From: Pigmentiphaga sp.
Lineage (GTDB): Bacteria > Pseudomonadota > Gammaproteobacteria > Burkholderiales > Burkholderiaceae_B
Length of the DNA: 64,000 nucleotides
Direction: 5' to 3'
Assembly: GCA_023228945.1 (NCBI GenBank)
Contig: JALOAI010000013.1
Span: 62,001 to 126,000, forward strand
Shown: in pieces, positions 19,226 to 28,598 of the stretch
Layout: each line of letters starts with the position of its first letter
How positions within the stretch are numbered: position 1 is the first letter of the stretch
The notes under the pieces: model-generated
Told to the model about the DNA's origin: nothing
Seen by the model: only the letters and a program-made list of their open reading frames with translations
The model's database searches: none
Made by a program: the position numbers and the translations under genes

Positions 19226-22143
19226 CAGGCCTCCATGCCGCGCGGAGCGGCCTCTGCTTCCGCCGCCACGGCGACCGCGCGCTGCGCCCGGACGGACTGG
19301 TGGGCGAGTGCGGTGAGCGTCAGCAGGGTCGAGCCCACGACCACGGCGAACACGCCGAGGTCGAAGAACAAGGCGCTGGCCAGCGGGACTTCGCCCAGGA
19401 TGGGCAGGACGGGATGCGCGGTGTGGGAGGTGAGGAAGGGGTAACCGAAAAACCAGGCCCCGATTCCGGTACCGCCCGCCAGCAACAGGCCGGTGCCCAT
19501 CCAGCGCAGCGGTGGCAGCCGCAGGTTTTTCTCGACCCACAACGTGCCGCCCACCATGTACTGCAGAATGAACGCCACCGCGGTGATCAGGCCGGCGACA
19601 AAACCGCCGCCGGGCAAATTGTGGCCTCGCAGCAACATATAGATGCCCACCAGCAACAAAATCGGCAGCAGCAGGCGGGCGAGCACCGCGGCCACCCGCA
19701 GGTAGCTCGGCTGCGCCGCATCCTCGCCGGGTGCGGGGACCGCGGCCTTGTCGATCAGGAACGTTTGCTGCTGCAGCGGGATCTCCAGGCTTTCGGGCGC
19801 GGGGCGGAAGCGGCGCAGCAAGGCGAAGACCGCCAGGGCCACGATGGCCAGCACCGTGATTTCACCCATGGTGTCGAAACCCCGGAAGTCGACGAGGATC
19901 ACATTGACGACGTTGGTGCCGCCGCCCTCGGATTCGGCACGGGCGAGGAAGTACGGCGAAATGCTCTGCGGAAAATCGCGGGTCAGGATGGCGTAGGCCA
20001 GTACAGTCATGCCCACGCCGGCGAGGATCGCCATCAGCAGATCCCGCATCCGTCGCGTCACGCGCCGGGCCACGCCCGCCCCGATCTCGGCATCGCGCCG
20101 CAGAATGGGCAGCCAGCGCAGGCCGAGCAGGATCAGCACCATGGTCACGACCTCGACCATCAATTGGGTGAGCGCGAGGTCGGGCGCCGAGAACCAGACG
20201 AACGTAATGCAGGTGATCAAGCCGGCGCCGCCCATCAGCATGAGCGCGGCCAGTCGATGGAAGCGCGCCTGCCAGGCCGCGCCCAGCGCGCACGCCGCCC
20301 CCACCAGCCACAACAGGACGAACGCCGGTTCGATGGGAGTGATGGGCACCGAACCCATCTGCAGGGGCCGGACCAGGAAAGGATAGCCGCCGACGAACAA
20401 GGCCATCCCGATCAGCCACAGCAGCTGCGGCTGCAGGCGCCGCGTATCGAGCACGCGAAGCAAAGCCTCGGCGCTGCCTCCCAGCCAATTGAGCGCCGCC
20501 TCGAAGGTGCTGCGGCCATCGAGGCGATAGATGAGCGGTACGTAATCGAGCGTGCCGATCTTGAGGTAGCGATGCAAAGCCTTGAACAACAGCCAGCCGC
20601 CGATCAGGGCGATGACGCTCATCAGGAGCGGAAGATTGAAACCGTGCCAGACGGAAAGCGTGAACGATGGCAGTTCGGCTCCGAATACCGGCGCGGCAGC
20701 CACTTCGAGCATGCTTTGTACCGTAAGCCCCGGCACGATGCCTATGACCAGGCAGGCCACCACCAGCCACTCGATGGGCGCCCGCATCCAGCGCGGCGGC
20801 TCATGCGGCTCGCGCGGCAGGTCGGCGGGCTGCGGACCGAAGAAGACATCGACGATGAAGCGCAGCGAATAGGTAACACCGAACACGCCCGCCAGCGTGG
20901 CGAGCGCCGGAATCGCGAATTGGACCCAATCGTTGCCATGGACCGCCACCGCCTCGGCAAAGAACATCTCTTTGGAGAGAAAGCCATTGAGCAGGGGTAC
21001 GCCGGCCATCGCGGCGCTGGCCACCATGGCCAGGGTGGCCGTGATCGGCATCGCGCGATAGAGGCCTCCCAGCCGCCGGAGATCGCGCGTGCCGGTTTCG
21101 TGGTCGATGACCCCCGCGGCCATGAACAGCGAGGCCTTGAAGATCGCGTGATTGAAAATGTGGAAAACCGCCGCCACGACGCCCAGTGCGCTGTTGAGCC
21201 CCAGCAGCATGGTGATCAGTCCCAGTTGGCTGATGGTGGAATAGGCCAGCAAGCCCTTGAGATCCTGCTGGAACATGGCCGTATAGGCGCCCAGCAGGAG
21301 GGTGATCAGCCCTACCCCGCCCACCAGCCAGGCCCATTCGGACGTTCCCGCGAGCACGGGCCAGAGCCTGGCCATCAGGAATACCCCGGCCTTGACCATG
21401 GTGGCCGAATGCAGATAGGCCGACACCGGGGTGGGCGCGGCCATTGCCCGCGGCAGCCAGAAATGAAACGGAAACTGGGCGCTTTTGGTAAAGGCGCCGA
21501 GCAAAACGAGGATCAGAATGGTGAGGTACCACGGATGATCGCGAATCGCCGAGCCCGCCGCCAGGACGTCATCGAGCTGATAGCTGCCCACCACCTGGCC
21601 GATCATCAGCACCCCGGCGAACAGCGCCAGGCCGCCGGTACCCGTGATGATCAGCGCCATCCTGGCGCCACGCCGGGCTTCGGAATTGTGGTGCCAATAG
21701 CCGATGAGCATGAACGACACCAGGCTGGTGAGCTCCCAGAACATCACCAATTGGATGAGGTTGTTGGATAACACCAGGCCCAGCATCGCGCCCATGAACG
21801 CCAGGAGAAAGGCGAAGAAGCGGGGCACCGGATCTTGCGGCGACATGTAATAGCGCGCATACAGCACCACCAGCAACCCTATGGCCAATACCAGAAAGGC
21901 GAACAGCCAGGCGAAGCCATCCATCCGCAGCCCGAAGTTGACCCCCAGTTCGGGCATCCAGGCCACCTGCCATTGCAACACGTGCCCATTGGCCACGGTG
22001 GGATAGGCCAGCAAAACGATCACCAGGCCGACGAGGGCAATGCCCCCGGCGAGCCAGGCTTCTGCGTTCCGGGCGTTGGCGGGCAATAAACCGGCGACCA
22101 AGCTGCCAGCGAATGGCAGCAAAAGCAAGAGGAACAGAGTCAT
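19225..22143 (-). CDS. mnhA: Mrp/Pha antiporter fused subunit AB
   Basis: A 972-residue protein. The N-terminal two thirds are NuoL-like MrpA (motifs FWELTSLVSFMLIGYWHHN, GAFTKSAQFPFHFWLPRAM, FKASLFMAAGVIDHETG). The C-terminal part from about residue 830 is an MrpB domain (LLVGIYMLLRGHNLPGGGFVAGL). Group 2 systems such as Sinorhizobium PhaABCDEFG have this fusion, whereas group 1 systems have seven separate genes. It is the first gene of the operon and the start MTLFLLLLLPFAGS follows a GGAGGGT. The complex exchanges Na+ or K+ for H+ and supports pH and salt tolerance; substrate is not readable from sequence. Confidence 0.95.
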   Translation of the reverse strand: MTLFLLLLLPFAGSLVAGLLPANARNAEAWLAGGIALVGLVIVLLAYPTVANGHVLQWQVAWMPELGVNFGLRMDGFAWLFAFLVLAIGLLVVLYARYYMSPQDPVPRFFAFLLAFMGAMLGLVLSNNLIQLVMFWELTSLVSFMLIGYWHHNSEARRGARMALIITGTGGLALFAGVLMIGQVVGSYQLDDVLAAGSAIRDHPWYLTILILVLLGAFTKSAQFPFHFWLPRAMAAPTPVSAYLHSATMVKAGVFLMARLWPVLAGTSEWAWLVGGVGLITLLLGAYTAMFQQDLKGLLAYSTISQLGLITMLLGLNSALGVVAAVFHIFNHAIFKASLFMAAGVIDHETGTRDLRRLGGLYRAMPITATLAMVASAAMAGVPLLNGFLSKEMFFAEAVAVHGNDWVQFAIPALATLAGVFGVTYSLRFIVDVFFGPQPADLPREPHEPPRWMRAPIEWLVVACLVIGIVPGLTVQSMLEVAAAPVFGAELPSFTLSVWHGFNLPLLMSVIALIGGWLLFKALHRYLKIGTLDYVPLIYRLDGRSTFEAALNWLGGSAEALLRVLDTRRLQPQLLWLIGMALFVGGYPFLVRPLQMGSVPITPIEPAFVLLWLVGAACALGAAWQARFHRLAALMLMGGAGLITCITFVWFSAPDLALTQLMVEVVTMVLILLGLRWLPILRRDAEIGAGVARRVTRRMRDLLMAILAGVGMTVLAYAILTRDFPQSISPYFLARAESEGGGTNVVNVILVDFRGFDTMGEITVLAIVALAVFALLRRFRPAPESLEIPLQQQTFLIDKAAVPAPGEDAAQPSYLRVAAVLARLLLPILLLVGIYMLLRGHNLPGGGFVAGLITAVAFILQYMVGGTLWVEKNLRLPPLRWMGTGLLLAGGTGIGAWFFGYPFLTSHTAHPVLPILGEVPLASALFFDLGVFAVVVGSTLLTLTALAHQSVRAQRAVAVAAEAEAAPRGMEA

Positions 22144-22435
22144 GGGGGTACGGCGGAGGGTCAGGAGCGCGGAAGCGCTAACGATAATACCTGGATTCAG
22201 TTGGCGTCGTAGTTGCGACAAGCAGACATTGAAGTGGTTTCTTGTAGCAAAAAAGAGACAAATCGTCCAGAAAAAGTTACGTTTCGATTGCATGGGAAGT
22301 GCCGTACATCGTGTCCTCATCGCTCGCAAATGCCGGACAAGTCCCGCCAACGCCGCCCCGCGCCCACCCCCGCGAGGCGACCGAAAACCGCGCCAGGCCT
22401 GGCTACGGGACTGGCAAGAAGGCGCGCCGCCTCCG

Positions 22436-22441
22436 TATAAT
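22436..22441 (+). promoter_or_regulatory. Consensus TATAAT box upstream of the HPP-CBS gene
   Basis: A perfect TATAAT lies 134 bp before the proposed TTG start. Only weak -35 candidates (CTGGCA, 19-bp spacer) precede it. The 431-bp gap to mnhA also must contain the antiporter promoter on the other strand; a TATTAT at about 22184-22189 (minus) is the best -10 candidate there. Confidence 0.45.
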
Positions 22442-22574
22442 AGTGGGCTTTGCTCACGATCGGCCCCGGGAATGCGCTCTCCGGATCTTCGCCCTTCGTG
22501 TTGCCTATACGCCACGCCCATCGTTGGGCCGCGGCGCCCTTTCTCCCGGCAACGGGGACCCCGGAGTTTGGTCT

Positions 22575-23738
22575 TTGGAATACGGCTTGCGTTATCGGCA
22601 TGGCCGCGCGGCGCGCCATAGGGCGGCCCTGCAGATCTGGTTATCGCGGTTCTTGCCCAGCCGCCTTCATGCCTCTCCTCGCGAACGCGTCTTTGGCAGC
22701 CTAGGGGCGGGCCTCGGCATTCTGGGCACCGCCGGCATCAGCCAGCTCGCCTGGGGCGCGCCCGAAGCGTGGTTCATGGCGCCGATGGGCGCCGTCGCCA
22801 TCCTGCTGTTCGCGGTGCCCTCCAGCCAGCTGGCGCAGCCCTGGCCCACCCTGGCCGGAAATCTGATGGCCGCCCTGATCGGCGTGCTCTGCGCCCGCCA
22901 TATCGGATCGCCCTGGCTGGCCGGCGCCTGCGCCCTCACACTCTCCCTGGCCTTCATGTTCGCCTTTCACTGCCTACACCCGCCCGCCGGGGGCGTGGCG
23001 CTGATGGCCGTATTCGGTGGGGAGCCGGTTCGCGAGCTGGGTTTCGGCTTCGTGTGGTGGCCGGTGGGCGTCAGCGTCCTGCTCATGCTCGCCGTGGCCC
23101 TGGCGTTCAATGTGCTGACCCGGCGCAACTACCCCACCCGGCAACGGCCGGCCCCCAATCTGCACCAGACCCGCGACCTGCCGGCTGGCGAACGCGTGGG
23201 GCCGTCCGCCAGCGACCTGGAGCGCTCTTTGGAAGAGCACGCCCAGGTGCTGGATATCAGCCTGTCCGATCTGCAGACCATCGTCCAGGCCGCCGAGGTT
23301 CGGGCCCATCAGCGCCGGCTGGGAGAGTTGCGCTGCCGCGACGTGATGTCGCGCGACCTGATCGGCGTGGCCCCGGACAGCCTGGTGGGTGACGCCTGGT
23401 CGCGCCTGGTCCACCACCGCTTCCGGGCCATGCCCGTGATCCGCGACGACGGCACCCTGGCCGGCATCGTTTCGTTGCGCGATTTCCTCAATGCCGCCCA
23501 GCCCGGCGCCGAACAGCAGCCGCCGTGCTGGGCCGCCGAATACCGTGTGCGCGACATCATGACCTCGCAAGTCCAGACCGCCCATCCCGAGCAGCCGATC
23601 GCCGAGCTGGTGCCCTGGCTGGGGGGCGGCGGCCTGCACCAGGTTCCCGTGGTCGACCAGGAAGAAGTGGTCGGTATCGTCTCGCAATCCGACCTGGTTG
23701 CCGCCCTCTTCGAACAAGGCTTGCGGCGGTCTCAGTAG
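22575..23738 (+). CDS. HPP family membrane protein with paired CBS domains
   Basis: About 387 residues: an HPP integral membrane domain with four to five helices (hallmark FHCLHPPAGGVALMAVFG) followed by two CBS motifs (GELRCRDVMSRDLIGV and RDIMTSQVQTAHPE). CBS pairs bind adenosyl ligands and gate partner domains. HPP proteins have been linked to nitrite or small-anion transport in plants and cyanobacteria. No in-frame ATG exists in a sensible place. TTG at 22575 is preceded by CGGAG at 8 nt and is the best start; another TTG lies four codons on. Substrate unknown. Confidence 0.75.
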   Translation: MEYGLRYRHGRAARHRAALQIWLSRFLPSRLHASPRERVFGSLGAGLGILGTAGISQLAWGAPEAWFMAPMGAVAILLFAVPSSQLAQPWPTLAGNLMAALIGVLCARHIGSPWLAGACALTLSLAFMFAFHCLHPPAGGVALMAVFGGEPVRELGFGFVWWPVGVSVLLMLAVALAFNVLTRRNYPTRQRPAPNLHQTRDLPAGERVGPSASDLERSLEEHAQVLDISLSDLQTIVQAAEVRAHQRRLGELRCRDVMSRDLIGVAPDSLVGDAWSRLVHHRFRAMPVIRDDGTLAGIVSLRDFLNAAQPGAEQQPPCWAAEYRVRDIMTSQVQTAHPEQPIAELVPWLGGGGLHQVPVVDQEEVVGIVSQSDLVAALFEQGLRRSQ

Positions 23739-23764
23739 ATACCCGCGGTACCAACAAACAATGC

Positions 23765-23793
23765 TTGACACACCGTGATTTTGGCCCCATAGT
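23765..23793 (+). promoter_or_regulatory. Cold-shock gene promoter
   Basis: TTGACA (23765-23770), 17-bp spacer, CATAGT (23788-23793). Transcription from here gives a leader of about 140 nt before the cold-shock gene, which is typical of csp mRNAs whose leaders control stability and translation at low temperature. Confidence 0.7.
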
Positions 23794-23941
23794 GCGGTGC
23801 AAGATTTTCAAGTGTAGTGAAGTGAGCACCGCAGACACCTACTCCCGGTCTCGCGAGTCCTGCTGTCAATTCCTTGATTGTCTGTTCACCGGGTGCTTCA
23901 CCCAATTTAGTTCATCATCCGAGTATTAAGGAAAACGCAGT

Positions 23942-24145
23942 ATGGAAACCGGTACCGTCAAGTGGTTCAACGCTGAGAAAGGTTTTGGCTTCATCGTTCC
24001 GGACGCAGGCGGCAAGGATCTCTTCGCCCACTTCTCCGAAATCCAGGGCAATGGCTATCGCACTCTGGAAGAAAACCAGCGCGTGAGCTACGTTGCCGGT
24101 CAGGGCCCCAAGGGTCCCCAGGCCACCAAGATCACTCCGCTCTGA
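23942..24145 (+). CDS. Cold-shock domain protein (CspA family)
   Basis: A 67-residue single cold-shock domain: [18 protein letters not shown] with RNP1 (KGFGFI, 13-18) and RNP2 (DLFAHF). It binds single-stranded RNA and DNA as a chaperone. An AAGGAAA sequence precedes the ATG. It is monocistronic, with its own promoter and a strong terminator. Confidence 0.97.
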   Translation: METGTVKWFNAEKGFGFIVPDAGGKDLFAHFSEIQGNGYRTLEENQRVSYVAGQGPKGPQATKITPL

Positions 24146-24183
24146 TCCCTGCTTGCCGTCGGCTTCGGGCCGATGCGCAATGC

Positions 24184-24214
24184 AAAAAACCCCCGCGGCG
24201 CGGGGGTTTTTTTA
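24184..24214 (+). terminator. Intrinsic terminator of the cold-shock gene
   Basis: The stem CCCCCGCG/CGCGGGGG is flanked by A6 on the left and T7 on the right, so it can work in both directions and also serve the convergent Bug gene. Confidence 0.93.
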
Positions 24215-24246
24215 TACCGACGGCCGGCGCCGCCGCTTGGGCATGC

Positions 24247-25218
24247 TCAATCCAGGGGCTTGAATCCCGTTTCCTGGACGATACGGCCCCATTCCTCGCG
24301 CTCCCCGGCCTGGATCTCCACCAATTGCCCGGGTGTGCTGGGCGCGGCGCTCAAACCTATGGTGGCAAAACGCTCGATTATTTCGGGCTTCTTCAGCGCG
24401 GCCTCGAGATTGGCGTTGAGTTCGGCTACCTGCGCCGGATCCATACCCGCCGGCCCGTAGATGGCATACCAGCCATCGAGAACGAAGTCGATGCCTATCT
24501 CCCGCATGGTGGGGTACGCCGGCAGGAGCGGCGAACGCTCCTCGCCACTGGTGGCGAGAATCTGCAAACGCCCCGCCTTGGCCATCGGCAGGGCATCCGC
24601 CGCCGGCATGAAGCCCAGAGGCACTACCCCCGCCACGATGTCATTGACGGTAAGGGCCGAACCCTTGTAGGGAACGTTGGTCATCTCGATCCCAAGGCGC
24701 TGCGCCACGGCCTCGCCGATGAAGTGCGGAATGGTACCGGTGCCGGGCGAGCCGAAACTGGCCGCGCCGGGGTTCTTCTTGGCCCATGCCACGAGATCGG
24801 CACCGGTTTTCACCGGCACCTGGTTGCCCGCCACCAGAACGTAGTCCACCGTGGCGACGCGACCGATGGGGGTGAAGTCCGTCGCCGGATCGAAGCCCAG
24901 TTGCTTGAACAAATGGGGAAACAGCGTCATGGGGCCGTGCGGCACCAGCATCAGCGTGCGGCCGTCGGGCTTGGCCCGCTGCGTGTGGCCCACCGCCAGG
25001 CGGCCGGCCGCGCCGGTCCGGTTCTCGACGATGACGTTGCGGCCCGTGGCCTGTTGCAATTGCTCGGCCATCAGGCGCGCGCTGGCGTCCACCGAACCGC
25101 CGGCGGCAAAGCCGACAACGAGGGTGGTGGTATCCGATTGCGCCAGAACCGGCCCGCTGGCGACGGCGCACGAGGCGGCGACAGCCATGCCCGCCAGGAA
25201 TTTGCGTGTAATTCTCAT
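24247..25218 (-). CDS. Bug-type (TctC family) periplasmic solute receptor
   Basis: A 323-residue protein with a signal peptide (cleavage after GPVLAQ about residue 27) and the two Bug hallmarks: VVGFAAGGSVDASARLMAE in strand 1 and NRTGAAGRLAVG. Bug receptors bind carboxylates or amides between two lobes and are greatly expanded in Alcaligenaceae, mostly without a dedicated TctAB. No transporter partner is adjacent. It is the last gene after the VOC protein and may share a transcript with it and the MhpA-like hydroxylase. Ligand unknown, possibly the aromatic acid handled by those enzymes. Confidence 0.88.
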   Translation of the reverse strand: MRITRKFLAGMAVAASCAVASGPVLAQSDTTTLVVGFAAGGSVDASARLMAEQLQQATGRNVIVENRTGAAGRLAVGHTQRAKPDGRTLMLVPHGPMTLFPHLFKQLGFDPATDFTPIGRVATVDYVLVAGNQVPVKTGADLVAWAKKNPGAASFGSPGTGTIPHFIGEAVAQRLGIEMTNVPYKGSALTVNDIVAGVVPLGFMPAADALPMAKAGRLQILATSGEERSPLLPAYPTMREIGIDFVLDGWYAIYGPAGMDPAQVAELNANLEAALKKPEIIERFATIGLSAAPSTPGQLVEIQAGEREEWGRIVQETGFKPLD

Positions 25219-25286
25219 TGCGTTCTCCTCCTTAAAAGTCCAGATGGCGGTTGGCGCCCCGTACCAGCGGCCCCGCCCGCTTTCGT

Positions 25287-25835
25287 TCAGGCCACGCCCA
25301 TGCGGCGGGCCATTCTTTCGCGCCATTGCGCCCTCGGCTCGAAGCCCGGCAATTGCCGGGCGTGGGCCTCCAGCGACGCCATCAGCGTGGCGTCGTCCTG
25401 TTCGAAATCCACTGGCACCCGCATCGGCTGATCCACGTACCAGGGCAGGTCGAGATACAGCTCCAGCCGGTTGCCCTCGGGATCGGGCGCGTAGACCGAC
25501 ACCGCGTTGCCGTGGGTGACGGGACGGATCTCGGGCAGGCCGAAAGCCACCAGGCGGCGATGCATCTCGCGCAACGTGGCCAAGCTGTCGGCCTTGAGCG
25601 AGATTTGGTTGATCGGATTGTGCTCGAGATGGGCCGGACGCCCCGACACCAGCACGATCTGGTGGTGTTCGTCGGGATCCCGGCTGAGGAACACCAAATC
25701 CATCATGCCGTTGGGGCCGGATAGCTGGCCTCGATCGGTGACGGTGAACTCGAGCACCTTCGAGTAGAAATCCTCCATCGCCGCCATGTCGCGGACGGTA
25801 AAACCCATATGACTGAAACTCAAACCTGGACGCAT
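25287..25835 (-). CDS. VOC family protein, extradiol dioxygenase-like
   Basis: A 182-residue protein of the vicinal oxygen chelate fold. Likely metal ligands are His9 (FSHMGFTV) and the Glu in DPEGNRLELYLDLPW. HNPINQISLKADS resembles the catechol-dioxygenase end of the family. One barrel (two beta-alpha-beta-beta-beta units) is present, fewer than in classic two-domain ring-cleavage dioxygenases. Placed between an MhpA-like hydroxylase and a Bug receptor, it may cleave or isomerise the hydroxylated product. The repeat array just upstream separates it from the hydroxylase gene. Confidence 0.75.
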   Translation of the reverse strand: MRPGLSFSHMGFTVRDMAAMEDFYSKVLEFTVTDRGQLSGPNGMMDLVFLSRDPDEHHQIVLVSGRPAHLEHNPINQISLKADSLATLREMHRRLVAFGLPEIRPVTHGNAVSVYAPDPEGNRLELYLDLPWYVDQPMRVPVDFEQDDATLMASLEAHARQLPGFEPRAQWRERMARRMGVA

Positions 25836-25913
25836 GTCGTTCTCTCTGAAGAGGATTCGTGAAAATGGCCAACGAGATCGCCCTCGCCGGGATTATGACG
25901 CCACTCCGCCACG

Positions 25914-26160
25914 CGCTTGGGACGGCCCGGCGCGCCGGATGCACTGCCCTCCAGTCGCTGCGCGACTGCCTCCCCGGGGGAGGCTTCGCGCTTGGGACGG
26001 CCCGGCGCGCTGGATGCACTGCCCTCCAGTCGCTGCGCGACTGCCTCCCCGAGGGAGGCTTCGCGCTTGGGACGGCCCGGCGCGTTGAGGGTGCCCTCCA
26101 GTCGCTGCGCGACTGCCTCCCCGAGGGAGGCTTCGCGCTTGGGGCGGCCCGGCGCGCTCA
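25914..26160 (-). repeat. Tandem array of 72-75 bp repeats (family C), 3.3 copies
   Basis: Units start CGCTTGGGACGGCCCGGCGC and contain the inverted repeat CAGTCGCTGCGCGACTG plus CCTCCCCGAGGGAGG. Starts fall at 25914, 25989, 26064 and 26136. The last partial copy runs into the stop codon of the MhpA-like gene. The head GGGACGGCCCGG is shared with family A. Long open frames across it are artefacts of the repeat. Confidence 0.87.
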
Positions 26161-27663
26161 GGCAATGGCGGGCAGCCAGCGCTCGAGCGCCGGGAGCTCG
26201 GCCGCGCCGGCCACCGCTTGGGCGACATAACGGTCGGGACGCACCAGCACGGCCTGGACGCCGGCGTTTTCCATCCAGGCCCGGGCGTGGTCGTCGGCGG
26301 CCACGCGGCAAGCGATCCTGCCTCCGGCCCAGGCCTGGCCCGCCGCCGCCAACGCAGGCGCGAGCCACAGCACCGGCGAGTAGCCCAGCCCATCGTCGCT
26401 GCGCTCGCCATCCACCAGCAAAGGCTGCGGCGCCAGGGTACCCGAGATGCCGTCGCCCTGATGAGCGCCCGGCCCCAGGGTCGGCTGCGGCACGACGAAT
26501 TGTTCGGGATCGGCCGCCATGGCGAGGTCGCGGCGGCGAGCGACTTCGGGATCCATGGTTTGGATCACCGAGCCCAGGCGCACGGCGGTTTGGATGAACT
26601 CGCGGACATGCGGCGCACGCTCCGACTCGTAGGTGTCGAGCAACGCCTCGCTGGCGCGCCCCTGCACGACGTCGGCCAGCTTCCAGGCCAGATTGGCGGC
26701 GTCGCGGATGCCGGCACACATGCCTTGACCGAGGAAGGGCGGCGTTTGGTGGGCGGCATCGCCGGCGATCAAGAGGCGGTTGCGGCGCCAGCCGCGAGCC
26801 ACCACGGAGTGGAAGGTATAGACGGCGTGGCGCTCCAGGTCGGCATCCTCGGGCGTGATCCAGCGCTCCAGCAACTGCCAGATGCGGTCCGGCCGGGTTT
26901 GCTCGGCCACCTCCTCGTGCGGCAACAGCATGAGCTCCCACCGGCGGCGCACGCCGACTCCACGGACATACGTGGCCGGTCGCGCGGGGTCGCAGTACTG
27001 GATGCTGTCGTCGCCGAGATCGGGACGGGGACGCTTGAGCAAGGCATCGATCACCAGCCAGCGCTCGTGTGATTGGAGATCGTCGAGTTCGGCACCGATC
27101 AAGCGGCGCACCAGCGACCGGGCGCCATCGCACCCCACGACGTAAGCGACGCGCGCCTGGTGCAATCGGCCGTTGCGCATGTCTTCGTAGCGCACCTGGA
27201 CGTGATCGTCAGCTTCTTGCAGGGCAAAGACTTCGTGGCGAAGCAAGACCCGCGCCTCGGGCCGCTCGGCCAGCCGGGCGCGCAGGATTTCTTCGAGCCT
27301 CGGTTGATGAAAGCGATAACTGGCGTACCAGCCCTGCGGCCCCGGCTCCAGCGGCCGCTGCCAATCGATCAGCAGTTGCCCTTGCGGACTGACGAAGCGC
27401 ATGCCGAAGATGGGGATGACCTCGGGCTCCAGCGCCCGGGCCACGCCGGCGGCCTGGAATACCCGCATGCATTCGCCATCGAAATGCACCGCTCGCGGCA
27501 GGCGATAGATCTCGGCTTCGCGCTCGAGGACCAGTACCCGCACGCCACGATTGACCAGCAAATTGGCCAGGGTGGCGCCCACCGGCCCATAGCCTACGAT
27601 GGCGACGTCGTAATCCAGCGCGGCCTTGCGGTGATCCGGGCCGACAACAGACAGGGATGACAT
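26158..27663 (-). CDS. MhpA-like FAD-dependent aromatic hydroxylase
   Basis: A 501-residue class A flavoprotein monooxygenase. It shows the Rossmann GxGxxG (VAIVGYGPVGATLANLL), the DG fingerprint (VVGCDGARSLVRR) and the GD motif (LLIAGDAAHQTPPFLGQG). MhpA hydroxylates 3-(3-hydroxyphenyl)propionate using NADH and O2; related enzymes act on resorcinol or other phenolics. ATG at 27663 is chosen; a TTG two codons upstream is also open. It is divergent from trxC across an AT-rich 157-bp gap. The C-terminus ends inside the repeat array. Confidence 0.87.
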   Translation of the reverse strand: MSSLSVVGPDHRKAALDYDVAIVGYGPVGATLANLLVNRGVRVLVLEREAEIYRLPRAVHFDGECMRVFQAAGVARALEPEVIPIFGMRFVSPQGQLLIDWQRPLEPGPQGWYASYRFHQPRLEEILRARLAERPEARVLLRHEVFALQEADDHVQVRYEDMRNGRLHQARVAYVVGCDGARSLVRRLIGAELDDLQSHERWLVIDALLKRPRPDLGDDSIQYCDPARPATYVRGVGVRRRWELMLLPHEEVAEQTRPDRIWQLLERWITPEDADLERHAVYTFHSVVARGWRRNRLLIAGDAAHQTPPFLGQGMCAGIRDAANLAWKLADVVQGRASEALLDTYESERAPHVREFIQTAVRLGSVIQTMDPEVARRRDLAMAADPEQFVVPQPTLGPGAHQGDGISGTLAPQPLLVDGERSDDGLGYSPVLWLAPALAAAGQAWAGGRIACRVAADDHARAWMENAGVQAVLVRPDRYVAQAVAGAAELPALERWLPAIA

Positions 27664-27820
27664 TTCCAACCTTGAACTGAAAATTTTCTTGTTATTTGAG
27701 ATTAAATTACAATATTAACCTCATTCAATCAGGGAAAACCATGAATTCATCGTGCCCGAAACTTGCATCTATCGGTGTCCGACCCCATCCTTCCGGCATT
27801 CCGAACCCGCCTTCATCGCC

Positions 27821-28261
27821 ATGAACGACACTGCCACCCGTCACATCATCTGCCCGGCCTGCCAGGCCAAGAACCGCGTCCCGCTCTCCCGCCTCGGCGA
27901 GCAACCCATTTGCGGCAAATGCCAGGCCCCCCTGTTCATGGGCAAGCCCATCGATGCCACCACCGCCACCTGGGAGCGCCACTTGCAGAGCGAGCTGCCC
28001 CTGCTGGTGGATTTCTGGGCGCCCTGGTGCGGGCCGTGCCGCATGATGGCCCCCGAATTCGTGCGCGCGGCCGGTCTGCTCGAACCGGAGTTCCGGCTGC
28101 TCAAGGTCGATACCGAAGCCGAACCGGCGCTGGGCCAGCGCTACGGCATCCGCAGCATCCCGACGCTGGCGCTGTTCGCCAACGGCCGCGAGGTCGCCCG
28201 TCAGGCCGGCGCCATGCAAGCGGCCGGCATCGCCGCCTGGGCCCGCCAGGCCGTGCGCTGA
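27821..28261 (+). CDS. trxC: Thioredoxin 2 (TrxC)
   Basis: A 146-residue protein: an N-terminal zinc ribbon (Cys11/14 and Cys31/34) and a thioredoxin domain with WCGPC at 69-73. TrxC reduces disulfides in the cytoplasm and in E. coli is induced by OxyR. The start MNDTATRHIICPAC matches the family; an upstream in-frame ATG at 27752 would add a non-homologous extension. Confidence 0.95.
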   Translation: MNDTATRHIICPACQAKNRVPLSRLGEQPICGKCQAPLFMGKPIDATTATWERHLQSELPLLVDFWAPWCGPCRMMAPEFVRAAGLLEPEFRLLKVDTEAEPALGQRYGIRSIPTLALFANGREVARQAGAMQAAGIAAWARQAVR

Positions 28262-28271
28262 GTTTTTTTAT

Positions 28272-28346
28272 CGCCGGGCCGCCCCATGGCGGGACAGCCT
28301 TCTTGGGGCAGCGCCGCCACGTAGTGGCAAGCGTTGGGGCTTTTTC
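28272..28346 (+). repeat. Single family-A repeat ending in T5
   Basis: A copy in the 13.5-kb orientation (CGCCGGGCCGCCCCATGG ... GCAAGCGTTGGGGC-TTTTT) directly follows trxC. Its terminal hairpin and T-tract make it a probable trxC terminator. Confidence 0.82.
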
Positions 28347-28412
28347 CGGCCTGCAGAGGTACCACCGGGCACCCTGATCAGGATCTCGTCTTTTCCCTGT
28401 GCTATGATCCGC

Positions 28413-28570
28413 CCCGTCATTGGGGAGTAGCCGCTTCCACCTCCCGGAAGGTTGCCGTCAACACGCTTGGAGCCAGCCGCATCGCTTGGCGCCATGGCGG
28501 CAACAGCCCATCAGCCTGGCAAGACCTTTGACCACACTCCCCGGCCTCGGCCGGCGGGCGAGTGTGGTCA
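28413..28570 (+). promoter_or_regulatory. yybP-ykoY family manganese riboswitch
   Basis: The leader contains the conserved elements GGGGAGTAGCC (28422-28432) and GTCAACAC followed by GCTTGGAGCC, separated by a hairpin, as in Mn2+-sensing yybP-ykoY RNAs. A TATGAT at 28403-28408 is the likely -10 box. The downstream stem GACCACACT/AGTGTGGTC (28530-28569) lies just before the ribosome binding site and may be the expression platform. Mn2+ binding is expected to turn on the exporter that follows. Confidence 0.87.
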
Positions 28571-28598
28571 TTCGTCATCTTCCGGCCGGGGAATATTC

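Noticed and set aside
19300..21771. 823-codon open frame antisense to mnhA
   Set aside because: It is a GC-rich shadow frame of a well-recognised membrane protein gene, with His/Gln/Arg-rich nonsense composition and no family motif. The same holds for long antisense frames over ectB, boxB and boxC.
25917..26597. Open frames through the 26-kb repeat array
   Set aside because: They owe their length to repeated units with a period divisible by three and have no recognisable protein features beyond the repeat.
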